From the NCBI GenBank assembly GCA_920105805.1, contig CAKKTI010000059.1:1-64000 (forward strand): DNA of 64,000 bases. The letters are read 5' to 3'. Under the pieces are notes generated by a model. That model made no database searches. It was given only the letters and a program-made list of their open reading frames with translations, and was not told where the DNA came from. The DNA is from Condylostoma magnum (lineage: Eukaryota > Ciliophora > Heterotrichea > Heterotrichida > Condylostomatidae). The translations under genes and the position numbers were made by a program. Shown piece after piece: positions 13,699 through 25,378 of the stretch; within the stretch, counting starts at the first letter, position 1; the number at the start of each line of letters is the position of its first letter.

Positions 13699-16293
13699 AT
13701 GGTCAAAAAAAGGAGAAATGCAATAATACCTGTAGATACTAGAGATGATGAGACGTTAGAAGACTACAAATAGGTAAGAGTCCCCACAATAAACTTAAAA
13801 CTTGATTGTTCTCCCAATAATAAACGCTAATTCATTAGAGAGTTCTATAGTAACTATTCAACTAATATGAGAATTCAAAGATTTAATTAAATGACAACAA
13901 GCTAGATAATGCAGTTTTAGGATTAAATACAAGATAAGCAATAAGAGACCAGATTTGTCCTTAAAATAAATCATCCTATTAGAATTTAGTGGGATTTGTT
14001 TGTAATGGTACTAGCTACATGAAATGTCTTTAGTATTCCTTTTGTTGTATCATTTATGCCTGATCTAAACAATGATGTATACATGATTATAATCAATTCT
14101 ATTATAGATTTTGTATTTTTTGTTGATATAATTTTAAATTTCAGAACATCTTACTACAATAGTATGACTGGAGATGAAGTAAGAGACCCGGGTAAAATAG
14201 CTAAAAATTATGTATTTGGAGGTAAATTTTTGATTGATTTCTTAGCCAGTGTCCCTTTAGATACAATAGTGGAGTAATCTCTTGGCCAATAATCAAGTGA
14301 GAATACTTTATAGATGCTTGGGCTATTGAAAATGATTAGAATTTTAAGATTGGGTAGAATAATAATGTATATGCGAGCTAAAGATCAAGTTAAAATGACT
14401 TTCAAGCTATTTCAACTCCTTTTATTTTTATTCATGTATGTACATATTATAGCTTGTATGTGATTTTTAGCAGTAAAACATAATGAAAGTTGAGTGCCAC
14501 CTACTGATTTCCCAATGCTATAGACAGATCTATTTGAATCTAATACTTCAGTTTGATGACAGTATTGGATTTCATTTTATACTAGCTCTTTTCTTTTAGT
14601 TGGGGGAGAAGTTGCTCCAAGAGATACTTGAACTGCTTCCTTTGCATCTTGTATGATTTTAATAGGTGCAATAATTACAGCTATTCTATTTGGACAAATG
14701 GCTGTTTTAATGAGTAACCTTAACAGAAAATCAAGTAATTTTTAAGCCTTATAGGATAGTGCTAACACAACTATGAAAAATATGAAACTACCTGAACTTT
14801 TACAGATGTAAGTTTCTGATCATATCATGTATACGCATAATTTGCTAGAATAAAGATCAGAGCATGAAAGGTTCGATTAAATGATAAGTCCTAGCTTAAG
14901 ATAAGAAGTTAATAATTTCATATACAAAAGAATCATCAAACTTAATACACTATTTTAGAATAATTCTCAAGTATTGACTTTTATTATAAAATTCCTAAGA
15001 AATAACTTCTGCTAGCCTGAGTAAGAAATCATATCACAAGGGTCACGGGGTAATTCTATGTTTTTCTTAGCTAAAGGTGAATGTGAAGTAAGTGTAATAG
15101 ATTAAACGAACGTTGAGGATATAGAAGCTCTTTTAAAGCCAGGCTCACATTTTGGAGAGGTTGCATTAGTTTACGATATTAATCGATCTGCAACTGTTAG
15201 ATCACTTAATCATAGTATGATAGCTGAATTTAGCAAAAAGAACTTTTAATAGATGGTAGAGCAATACCCTAATTGTATCAAGTAATTGAAAAAGGGTATT
15301 TATTAATACCAAGATAGATGAAAGAAGTTTAAAATGAAAATGCTTCGAAGTTTAAAGTACTTCAGAAAACTTCCTGATTTTATGCTATAAGAAATACTAT
15401 ATAAGTTTAAAACAGTTAATTATGATAATGGCTCGCTTATTTTTACTCCTGGATAACCAATGAATTAGATAATGTTAATAACTAGAGGAGAAGTGGAATT
15501 AAGTGTTACTATAAATGATAGAAATTTACATACATATAAAGCAAGAAGTCGCTGGAAGGATATGGAAAATATAATAAACTCCTATTACAAGAAATATCCC
15601 AAAATATATAGATTAGGAGGTTAATTCAAAAGCTATGCTAGGCCAAGTCTTAAACCTAAAGCAGAAATAATTCCAATACTAGGTCTAAAGGAAATTATTG
15701 GGTCTATAAAAGCATCTAATAAACTTAATTATCACTTTAAGTATGCATAAGAAATTGTTATAAATAGATTTTAGGCTGGCAGTATTTTATTCCCTATTAC
15801 AGCTCATCTAAATCAAAAACATATAATGCAAGCAAAGGCGCTAACAGATACAATTATCAACTATATAAGCATTGACAAACTTCAAAATATAAAACATTAG
15901 TTTTATTTTCAACATTATCAAGAACAAGTTAATATTTATAAAAGGATATTCAAGTACTATGCAATAAGTCCAGTTTTTGATTACATACAATTAAATCCTA
16001 TGCCAAATTCTTAAAGGTTGCAATTATTATTTAAGAATTTGGTGTTAAGAGTAATAAGCCTAAATAGAATTGTAAAATTAGATGACGATGGAAGAATAAC
16101 CAACATGGTATAAAGACTAAGGAAAATTCAACAATTAAATGAAGAGCCACTGATACAATACTAACAAATTGTAATCAATTCATAAAAGATAAAAGAACTA
16201 GAAATCAATAATTTCAATATAGGAGAATAATTAGAAGAAATAGGGGAGAAGGTATCAAAAATAGAGCAAGCTTTACAAAATCTATTAAGTTAA
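13699..16293 (+). CDS. Six-TM cyclic-nucleotide-gated-type ion channel with unusual pore and tandem CNB domains
   Basis: An 864-residue channel of the CNG/HCN/EAG superfamily. S1 has the WNVFSIPF block (W from TGA), S2-S3 have VFFVDIILNFRTSYY, and S4 carries spaced arginines (MIRILRLGRIIMYMR). S5 includes HIIACMWFLAV, again with TGA as W. The pore helix YTSSFLLVGGEVAPRD has GGE where K+ channels have GYG. After S6 comes a C-linker, then a CNB domain with PGSHFGEVALVYD and SATV, and a second, weaker CNB-like unit from about residue 560. Coiled coil near the C-terminus fits tetramer assembly. Selectivity is unlikely to be strictly K+. The stop TAA follows L-L-S and precedes the next gene by 19 nt. 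Confidence 0.88.
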
Positions 16294-16312
16294 AATTATT
16301 TCATATTTAATT

Positions 16313-17911
16313 ATGTAAAATAGATCCGTTCGACATTCTGAGGCAGCCCAATACATTGGGAACAATGCAAACGTAATCAGAGCTCAGTGCTAAGACATTC
16401 AAGAGTCTATTTCTTAGGTAATTGTAAAGAATCCATTGTTATATAAAGTTTTATCTTCAATAAGAGATAAAATTTCAATTTTGACTGACAAGTAAGATGC
16501 ACTATATGATGAATTAAGTTAAAAGATGGAGAAACAAAGAAGAAAGTATCACAAATCCAGAAAAAAGTATAAGTAATAAATTTTAGCCGCCAAAGAAGCA
16601 GAGTTAAACTAAAGGAAAAAGTTAGAATACAAAAAGGAAAAGTGAAATTAGAAAAAGCTTAATTTTCAGGATGAAATAGAGATAATAAAGAGCCACATAT
16701 AAGAGGGCTAAAAAGCATGAAAATAGTAAATGGAAGCAATTGAATGTTCAGTCTAAGAATAAGAAATATTCAAGTAAAAGTTGTAATCTAAGTACTATGA
16801 TCGAATGTATTAAATAGATTCAAGCATAGATGAAATAATGCATATATTAAAGCCCAGTGACAATAATATGTAAGGGTAACTCTTACCATAACTCTTCTCA
16901 ATGGATGAATTATTTGAAGAATAATAAATTGCACTAGGAGAAGTATCCTAGAGACAAAAGCTAGATGGTAAAATTAAAAAGCTAGAGGACGATGAAAAGT
17001 TTGATATACAAAATGAAAGCGAGGATCTTAGTTAAAGTATTCCAAGCTAACTTAGTACATCAAGAAGAGATTTGTACTTTAAATTATTAGAAATACGAAG
17101 AAAACTAAAAGAATTTAAAAATGCAGACTTATCAGAAGATACTAAAAGGTCAAGCTAATTGAGTGAGTTATCTTTAAATCTGAAATCATTATCTGGCAGT
17201 TAGATTCTAGAAACTGATAACTTTGATTCAGATAGTTAGATTAGCAGGTCACGGGAAGATGTTAATATAGATGACCTAATCAATATAACTGAGCAAGGAA
17301 CAATCGATAATTTTAGTTCAATTGGGTCATCAAATTAAAAAGCATCTAATTTCAAAATTCCTAAGCTTAAACTACATTTAATTCCATACGAAGTACAATA
17401 AACTTAATTAAGTGATCCTTAGTTATCTAGTATTGGAGATTTTAACCAAGAAAAATCTTCAAATTCTTTTGAGGAGCTTTTCCAGGACAATGCATCCCCT
17501 AATACATCAGATATACAAAAAGTACCAAATTATGATTCAGAACAAAGTATATCTGTTTTCTATAATTCTTTCTTTGAACCAGCCCCTACTATTCTACAAA
17601 CAGGTAGCTCTAAAGTAATTCTGTAACCAGAGTAACCGAAAACGAATGTAAATATCAGCTTACCAGTGAATCTCTAAAACGATTCATATTAGTAATAATT
17701 ATAGCCAACAAGGCCAAAGCACTAAGCCCCATTATAATTAAGAAATCCACGGGGAAGAAGTATACAACCATTTAAAAAGCAAGATCCAGCTCCCCCTAAT
17801 ATAACAAGATCAGAGTCTCCTCCTAATCTTGCCGTTAGATTCAGGATTAGAAGATATAAAGAGCCCTAAAAGTTAGCAATAAGAAACAACCCTGCACTTA
17901 GGATTAGTTAG
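16313..17911 (+). CDS. Coiled-coil protein, unknown
   Basis: A 532-residue protein. Residues 1-60 are polar, residues 60-170 form a charged coiled coil rich in K, Q and E, and the rest is disordered, rich in S, D and E, with a basic proline-containing tail (P-R-G-R-S-I-Q-P-F). The second codon is TAA, read as Q, which shows that a stop-like codon directly after ATG is tolerated. No family recognised. It starts 19 nt after the channel gene and may be a cytoskeletal partner, but nothing shows that directly. Confidence 0.6.
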
Positions 17912-17936
17912 TGTCAATTTATAAAACAAATGATTA

Positions 17937-20099
17937 CTACTTCTTCTTGAGTTTCCCCTTTAAGTTATTAAACCATCCAGGTGCCCTGTTTTATTGCATT
18001 TTATTCTTCATTTTAGGCTATTCTCCACCTGTTTAATCTACTAAATAACTTAAAGTTTCATGCAATGAGTCTAAAGCTTGTCTTTTTGTTAATATAGCTC
18101 TTATATCTTCCTCTAATTCAATCTTCTTTTTCTCAATTACTCTATAATTTTCCCCTAAATCTAAATATTTTTGATTAAGTTATGCAAATCTTCTCTTATG
18201 TTCTGAAATCTCTTTTTCCTTATTCTCTACTTAGGATACTAAATAAGCATAAGGTTAATCTGTACTGTTGAGTAGTCTTTTATTGATATTTAGTTATTCT
18301 TCTAATTCTTATGACAGAGCCTTTAATGCAATGTTTTCTTCTCTCATTCTATCTAATTAGTCCTGTTTAGATTTTAATTGTCTTGCTAATTCTAAGGATT
18401 GCTTAACTCGCCTTTAAACACTTGTAGGAGCATTTATCCCTTATATGTTATTTTCCTTTATTGCGTTATCTAGTTCTAATTCAATAGCTGCATATTATTA
18501 CAATTACTCCTTAGCTACTGCTAGTTTAGCTCTTAAGTCTGCATTTTCAGAAGCACATTTACTCTCAGATTTGTAAAATTCTTATCTTAGTACATCTACT
18601 TTGTCTTTTAACATTTCATTCTCACTATGTGTTTAACGGAGTGCCTTTACAGTGTCTTCGTAAATATTATGTGTTCTTTCAATTTATTCTACTTTTAATC
18701 TCAATTCACTTCTCAAAGAACTTAATTGTTCTTCTGTCTTATTTTAATACATCCTATACTCAATTAGTACTTAGTCATAAGCTTCAGATTTATCTTTTAA
18801 ATCCTGTTCAAACTTAAGACATCTTGCTTCCAATTCTTCCTTTTATTCTTTTAAATAATCTATTCTTCTTTCGTGAATGTCATTTAAACTCATTTTCAAC
18901 TCTTCTATCTCTCTAGAATGTCTATCTCTTAGATTAATTAACTCTTATTAGAACTTTTCTTCAAATGATGATGTTTTTTCGGTTCTAAAGTCAAGTAGTT
19001 TATTTAGATAATCTTAGGCTGAATTCTTGGTTTCCACAATTTCAATTTCTAATCTATCATTTCTATCCTCCAATCTTTGTATTTTATCTGATAATTAATT
19101 GCTTTATTTAGTTAGATACTATTTATCTCTTGCTAATATGTCTACCTCTTATCTTTTAGTATCGATCAAAACTTAGGCTTCATTCCTATCATTGGTTAAC
19201 TATTAAATCTAAGTAATTTAGGCTTCTATTTATTACTCTAATTTGTATTTTTAATGTTCTAGAGAAGTTTTATCACTGAAAACTTCATCATATCTTAATG
19301 CTTTATCACTATTTTAATCTGCTTATCTTTTTAAAGATTCTAAATTATTGTGTAGCTTTTTATTTTCATTTAATACCTCTGTGTATTTCCTTTCTAAATC
19401 CTTTATATGTCCTCCAGTGCTAACTTCTCTATGATTTAATTCTCTTTCGGCTCTTTACAGTTTTTCCTTTTACATATAGTTTTCAGTTCTTAAGTTTTCC
19501 AATTCTTACCTGTTGCTATTATAGTCATTTCTATACCTTTCTACTAACTCAAACACTTATACCTGTACCCAATCCTTTAAGGGTCGTTCGGATTCAGGAG
19601 TTCTTTTAATTTCAATATAATACTCCTCCGATATAAGTAAATTCCTTAACTAATCTTTTATAGTATCTAATCTTTACTGCATGACCGGTGATTCATACTG
19701 CATCTTTTTATTCATAGCAGTAAGTTAATCAATCTCACCTTGCATTTAATCTCTCTATAGTCTCATTTCATTTTTAAATTTTCCTCGTTACATTTCCATA
19801 GCATCCTCTAAATTCTCCTTTTCCTTTTATAAATCTTTAACTTTAAACTATAACTCCTTAATCTTTTACTCATAATCATTTTTAAGATGCCTTAACTCAT
19901 TCTAACGCTATGCCTTGTCTATCATTAAATGTTCAATTGCATATCTAGCGGGGTGATCAGGAGTACCCCTACCAAAGCTTTCACTCAAATCGTCTTCACT
20001 TTCCGTAATTGGAATTCCTTCCTCTAGAATTCTCAAATCCTCCTGGTCAAAAAGGCTATTAGGAATGTCGATTTCCTTTAAAATTTCTCTGAATTCCAT
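17937..20099 (-). CDS. PIBF1: PIBF1/CEP90 homologue, centriolar satellite and basal-body coiled-coil protein
   Basis: A 720-residue coiled-coil protein whose length and order match PIBF1/CEP90 (human 757). Family signatures seen: LLISEEYYIEIKRTPE with LKDWVQVQVFELVERY in the first third, DKQYLTKQSNQLSDK mid-protein, NAPTSVQRRVKQSLELAR and LLNSTDQPYAYLVSQVE in the last third, and a basic end APGWFNNLKGKLKKK. CEP90 sits at centriolar satellites and at distal appendages, where it is needed for basal-body docking and ciliogenesis. The gene ends TAG TAA. Its start faces the ribosomal protein gene across a 58-nt spacer, so both promoters must be contained there. Confidence 0.92.
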
Positions 20100-20157
20100 T
20101 TAAAATATACGAATTACAAATAACTGAGGTAATCCAACCATATTAGTAATTTTTTTG

Positions 20158-20583
20158 ATGGTGACCAGGTTTAAGTCTAGCAGAAAGAAGAGAGGCCATG
20201 TGAGTTGTGGACATGGTAGAATTGGAAGACACAGGAAACATCCAGGAGGAAGAGGAAATGCTGGAGTTAAGCACCATCATAGAATATTGTTTGATAGATT
20301 CCATCCAGGCTATTTGGGAAAGGTGGGTATGAGACGTTTTCATTTGAAGAAGAGTCAGGTTTGGTGCCCAAACATCAATTTAGACATGCTCCATACTTTA
20401 TTAACTGAGGAGTAATTAGCAAGCAAGGAAACACCAGTTGTTGATGTCAATCAGTTCGGAATTTTCAAGGTGTTAGGAAGGGGACAGTTAGCTAGGCCTA
20501 TGATAGTCAAGGCAAAGATATTTTCAGAAAAGGCTATCAATAGAATTAAGGCATCAGGTGGAGACATTGCCAGAACAGCTTAG
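20158..20583 (+). CDS. RPL27A: 60S ribosomal protein uL15 (L27a)
   Basis: A 141-residue protein, against about 148 in animals. Eukaryotic uL15 features: basic start [54 protein letters not shown]-type [12 protein letters not shown], and a C-terminal KVLGRGQL hairpin. It lies near the peptidyl-transferase side of the large subunit. It uses few reassigned codons, as expected for a highly expressed gene, and ends TAG TAG. The end position is fixed by family length, so this gene is direct evidence that TAG terminates translation. Confidence 0.97.
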
Positions 20584-20601
20584 TAGCCCAATTTTTAATA
20601 A

Positions 20602-21171
20602 ATGTTATTTATTTGACTTATATAAGCTATATATAGCATCCAATGTCCCCGGTATATATGTAGTATATTGGATGATTCAATATGTGCAGTTAAGTACGGG
20701 GATATTATATCAATAAACTCTTCAGTGTGCTAGTCAGACTATGCCTGTGATTTGTTAAGGGTGGAATTATGAGCGTTAGGCTATTACCAAGATTAGATTT
20801 ATGAGTGCACTTAGGATTTATTTGGAGAAGGGGATTTTGATAGGGGAAAATACAAGTATTAATGTGGGGAGCGATAGAATCTTAGAAATTTGAAAGATGG
20901 AGAGCACCCTAAGTGGTGTTTTAATGATGAAGATTGTATGCTAGAAAATGGAGAGCTGACTTCATGCAAATGTGGGTTTAATGGATAGGCTTATTGTGTT
21001 CCTACTTGAGATTCCAATGTGTTTGATGAATACTGGGAGAAATGTGGAGATGAAGGAGCTGAGTTTGAAGATATTTATTTCTGGGTACTTATGAAAAGCC
21101 TATACACTTACACAATAGACACCCCGGATTGTGCTAATTGGCTATTTAACGAAATGCTAACAATGAATTAA
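20602..21171 (+). CDS. Secreted cysteine-rich protein, unknown
   Basis: A 189-residue protein. Residues 1-15 form a hydrophobic signal peptide, followed by about 14 cysteines in the mature part, including C-S-I-L, WCFNDEDCMLENG and CKCGFNGQAYC, which resembles a small EGF- or SRCR-like disulfide module. Likely exported and disulfide bonded. I cannot name a family. It starts 18 nt after the uL15 stop. The stop TAA is followed one codon later by a second TAA. Confidence 0.72.
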
Positions 21172-21262
21172 ATATAAGGAATAGACCCACCGTGGGTATC
21201 TAGTGCACACCACTACATATTAAGATTAGTAATACTGTTATTTGTTTGAAATATTATATAAA

Positions 21263-22294
21263 CTAGTCGCAACTTGTACCAGGCTGATATCTTGCAGCTT
21301 TCATTCTTTCTAAAACTGACATTCTTGGCTCTTATTTCCCTTCTTTATGAAATCTTGAAAAATTGTTTAGTTCAGCAGGCCTAGAACTCTCAGGGGGTTT
21401 AGGCCTTACTTCATTTTACGAGATATTCCTAGGTACAGGCAAAGCTGCCATAAAATAAGGATGTCTTAACGCGTCTAAGGCAGTTGGTCTTTTATCAGGA
21501 TTAAACTGCATCATATCTCTCATAAGTCTTATAGCGTGTTCACTTGCATTAGGTACAATCTGTTGTAAATTGACACCTAGCTCACTTGAAAAACGATAAT
21601 TTAATTGTTATGCTAATCTTAATCCCTAAGGCCAGTCATTAGGTGTTCCAATTATCTTACATATCTTGTATAGTTAATCTGATTCATTACTGCCGGGGAA
21701 CAGTGGACGAAAAGTATATAACTCTGCCATCATTGCTCCTATAGCAAATATATCAATTGGAGGTCCATAATTAGGAGAACGTAAGAGTACTTCTGGTGCC
21801 CGATACCATCTAGTACTTACATATTCAGTACATGGGGCATGGCTTCTTGTGTCTCTTACTAACCCAAAATCAGCTATTTTAACTGTTCCATCTTTAATCA
21901 ACAAATTCTCAGGTTTTAGGTCTCTGTGAAATATTCCTTTATTATGAATATAAGCCAGTCCTTGCAGAGTTTAAAAGAATATATTTCTAACTGTCGTCTC
22001 ACTTAATAGCTTTTGCCGGTCTTTTATATAATGGTATACATCCTCGTCTAGAAACTCAAAGACTAAAGCAAGAGTGTCCCTGAACTTGATAACTTCCAAG
22101 AGTTATACAATATTAGGATGAACAATAGATCTTAATACCTTCACCTCTCTCATGTTTATACAGTCATTTCAATTTCTAACGCGACGTTTCATTTGTTTGA
22201 TTGCTACAACTTATCCTGTAGTTTTATGAACTGCCTTGGCTACACTTCCATAGGTGCCATCTCCTATCGTTTTGACTATCTTGTATCTGTCCAT
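21263..22294 (-). CDS. MAK/ICK-type (RCK family) CMGC protein kinase
   Basis: A 343-residue kinase. The start [18 protein letters not shown] fits MAK/ICK. It has K in [24 protein letters not shown] and the RCK activation loop [14 protein letters not shown], with TEY where animal MAK/ICK has TDY. MAELY-LRPLFPG and [13 protein letters not shown] complete the catalytic domain. These kinases act at ciliary tips, limiting cilium length and IFT turnaround. The tail is short (about 55 residues) compared with animal ICK, and ends in a basic segment R-Y-Q-P-G-T reminiscent of the family's C-terminal motif. Confidence 0.9.
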
Positions 22295-22316
22295 TTTATT
22301 ATTCTAATTACGTCTA

Positions 22317-22500
22317 CTACGGCATTGAGAGTCCCAAGTTTCCAGCTGTCTTATGAATCCAGTGTTAGGATTCGCGTTTGGCCTGTAACGTCTTATATAA
22401 CTCAGGCAATTCTAGAAATCCATCGGCACCCTGTGCATTATCAAACTGATTAACGCTGTTACCGATCTGCTACTCCCTTTAGTACTGTTAATTATCACAT
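22317..22500 (-). CDS. Small protein with a candidate 16-nt intron
   Basis: Exon 2 (22317-22469) encodes a well-behaved peptide (FLELPELYKTLQAKRESQ, HKTAGNLGLSMP) with a tandem TAG TAG end, but has no in-frame ATG. Removing 16 nt at 22470-22485, which begin GTA and end TAG, joins it to an ATG exon at 22486-22500. The result is a 55-residue protein. Heterotrichs are known for introns of 15 or 16 nt, so this is plausible. The stop lies 22 nt before the MAK/ICK start. No family recognised. Confidence 0.5.
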
Positions 22501-22835
22501 TTCCTTATAAAAGAGATTAGTTTAGAAATTATACAATTTCTTAAAAATATGATAATATATTGACTTAAGGTGTATCCTGTATTCGTATTGTTTTGTATTT
22601 AGAAGGATTTCTATATCCTGGGAAGTTGTTGAATAAAACGTCCTGATTAAAATTCAAAACAGACTATATATTGTTGTTATTGTAAAACTTTGACTCTAAT
22701 GATTATGTAACACTAGTAATGTAAACGTTATAGCGGGTGTATATTATAGGGCCCAGAGGAATCATAGAAACTGATTGTTGAGACATTTATATATCAGCAA
22801 ATTCAATAGTTCCATTTAAATCTAGTCTTTTAAAA
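22501..22835. other. Divergent intergenic spacer
   Basis: A 335-nt AT-rich spacer between a minus-strand and a plus-strand gene start. It should hold both promoters. I see no protein-like frame, no tRNA and no repeat. Confidence 0.5.
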
Positions 22836-23399
22836 ATGAACTGGGCTGATTGCAACAAAATCTGCACTGCAAGAGATGTAAAAAGAGGATTTAGTATTCA
22901 CCTAGAAAAGCTTTAAAAGGTAAAACCAAGAATTGACAATAGAAAACCTTTAAAAAATTAATTATTAGATGGAAAGAAAAGAAGAATGAAGTTAGAGAGG
23001 TAGGATGTCATAAATAATGAAAATAACATCTTATTAGGAAAGCTAATTAATATTTCTAATAAAACAGGCTCGTTAAACATTAACAGTTACAGCAAAGAAT
23101 ACTAAGGGTAAGATTATTGAAAATAATAAAAAGTTATCGGAATTTGGAAGGATAATAAGAGGCTAGCTAATAAGCTTTAAAAAGTAAAGCCGCATTATAG
23201 CTCTAAACATCATCAAAAATCCTTTAAAAACAGCAGATACTTAGTAAAAAATCTATCATATAATGCAAGAAGAAAACATCTACATAATAAAGATGATAAC
23301 CTCTCTTTTACTTTACATAGCACAAGAAATCATAAATTAAGGCCGAGAAGTGCAAAGCGAGCTCAATTTTATAAAAATCTATCAATTTTAGGTTTATGA
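22836..23399 (+). CDS. CFAP97D-like (Hemingway/KIAA1430 domain) ciliary protein
   Basis: A 187-residue protein with the two-part CFAP97D1 pattern. The first part is a basic KVKPRIDNRKP followed by an Asn-containing helix INNENNILLGKLINI. The second part is a helix VIGIWKDNKRLANKLQ ending K-P-H-Y. CFAP97D proteins are axonemal and tune ciliary beating in animals. The tail is basic. It ends in TGA after G-L, one of the clearer uses of TGA as stop. A second copy of the family lies at 45353-45889. Confidence 0.68.
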
Positions 23400-23439
23400 A
23401 TTCTTTATAACCGTGTATTTCCTTATGCTATTTAATAAA

Positions 23440-25374
23440 ATGTAGTAAAGTAATAGTTAAAGTTTTAAATAAATTCAATTTATTAGAGAAAGAGAACTCA
23501 CTGTAAAAGAAGTAAATTCTGCTATAGATTCTTAAATGTAAAACAAACAAGATTGAAGTCTGTCAATATCTCTGAAAAGATAATTTAATAAAGTAATAAA
23601 TTCTAATAGATAGAAGGAGATTAAGCTTAAATAAACAGTTGATCTCTATTAAAGTGTAGTCTAGTAGTAAAACAAATAGAGATTGGATTTATTACAGATG
23701 CAGACGAATCAACAATCGAAATAACTTATCTAACAAATAAACAGACAAAATCAATAAACTCAATAGAAGGAAATAGACTCAATGTGCTATAAAAACAAAC
23801 TAGCACAATTAAAGAAAATGATCTGAAAGTTAAAAAATGATATAAATACTATACAGTTTTCACATCAACGATTATCAATAAAAAATTAAGAATTCAAAAC
23901 TGCTGAATTCTAAGCATAAAATCATTTTGCATATGTAAAGAATGACCTAATAGATCTATAAAAGATAGTATATACAAAACGGAAGAATTTTAAGACAAAT
24001 AGCTAATAAAAAATAAATAAGAAGTAAGAAATAAATGATTAACTTAACTAAGAAATTGATTAGTATACCTAGTAGAAAATTGCTATCTAAGAGAAAATTT
24101 AAGAGAAGAAAAGTATTCACTAATAAATCTAATAATAGATACAATAAATAAACTAAAATGAGTAAATAAATGAACAAAGATAGAAGAGCCTATACTAGTA
24201 TATTCTGTATTTTGGCCAAATAAAATAGTAAGCTTTATTCAGGTTTATTTTCAACCATAACTCTTTAGAAATTAAAGAAAAATAATTCAATACAGATATT
24301 GTATAGGTAATTGTGTAATATTTAGACCATTAGAAGTATTTACAACAATCCTTAACATTATAACACTAGAATCTTTTGCAATATAAATCTGAAAAAAGTT
24401 AAGAATTAAAAAAACTACAGAAGAAATTATAATCACTTGATTTATCAATGCTAGACTTTTAGCCAAAATTGACATTTAATTATGAAATACCAAAAGAGAA
24501 AAAGTAATTTGACTTAACAGAAAAATAACTATTAAAATATTACTTAAAGCTGATATAATTTTTAAACCTACATAAGGATATTTTGAATAAGATATGTGCT
24601 TATTTAGAGGATTCAGCACTGTTGAAAAACGTAAAAAAGTTCTATAGGCTAATCCAATAGTAATTTTAAGGGTTTTTGAGGAAAAAAATAGATGATAAAA
24701 GTAAGTGCTTATTTACTCCTATTAAAAGCCAGGATATAATTGATATTATATGTAAATAAGAAGGAAAATTTAGTGATAAGCATGAAGGGTTTATATAAAG
24801 ATTCTTTTAAATTAATATATTATAGTACATAACTCCCCTAAAAGTAATTGAGCAATTTGTTATTAGCGATTAAAAAGAATCAATTATTCAGTTATTAAAA
24901 TAAGGCTTGAAACAAATTTAAAACTAAGTGACTATAGGATTGAATTATCTTGCCTAAATCCTTTAAAGTTTAAAACAATAACCTCCTAATGATTATACGC
25001 CTTAAAAACTAACAGCAGTAAAATCATTATCCGATATGCCCAAATAGAATATGAGATATAAAACAAATTATAAATAACTAGCAGATAAATTCAGATGCTT
25101 ATCAGTACAACAAAGCAATAAGAAAACATTCAGAAAAACAGTAAAAGTTTAAACCACATAGCATAAAAGGATTCAATCATTAATATAGCCATCAAAGAAT
25201 AAAATGCAACTAGCTCTTAAGGAAATCTTATTATATGAAAGCACACTACAAGGATTAATGCGAAAAGAAAGAAACGGAAGAAATTTTAAGCCAATAACAG
25301 ATTCATTGTCTCCAAATTAATCCCGATGTACTACAAGACCAAGTACAAAAGTTAGGCTTTCTATGAATCTTTAA
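23440..25374 (+). CDS. Glutamine-rich coiled-coil protein, possibly axonemal
   Basis: A 644-residue protein. The first 330 residues are a long coiled coil very rich in Q, most of it encoded by TAA and TAG. A globular part without a recognised family follows (residues 330-500, with KYYLKLIQFLNLHKDILNKI), then a basic tail. The layout resembles outer-dynein-arm docking coiled coils of the CCDC63/ODAD type, but I see no motif that decides this. Its stop lies only 4 nt from the stop of the convergent gene. Confidence 0.6.
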
Positions 25375-25378
25375 TCTA

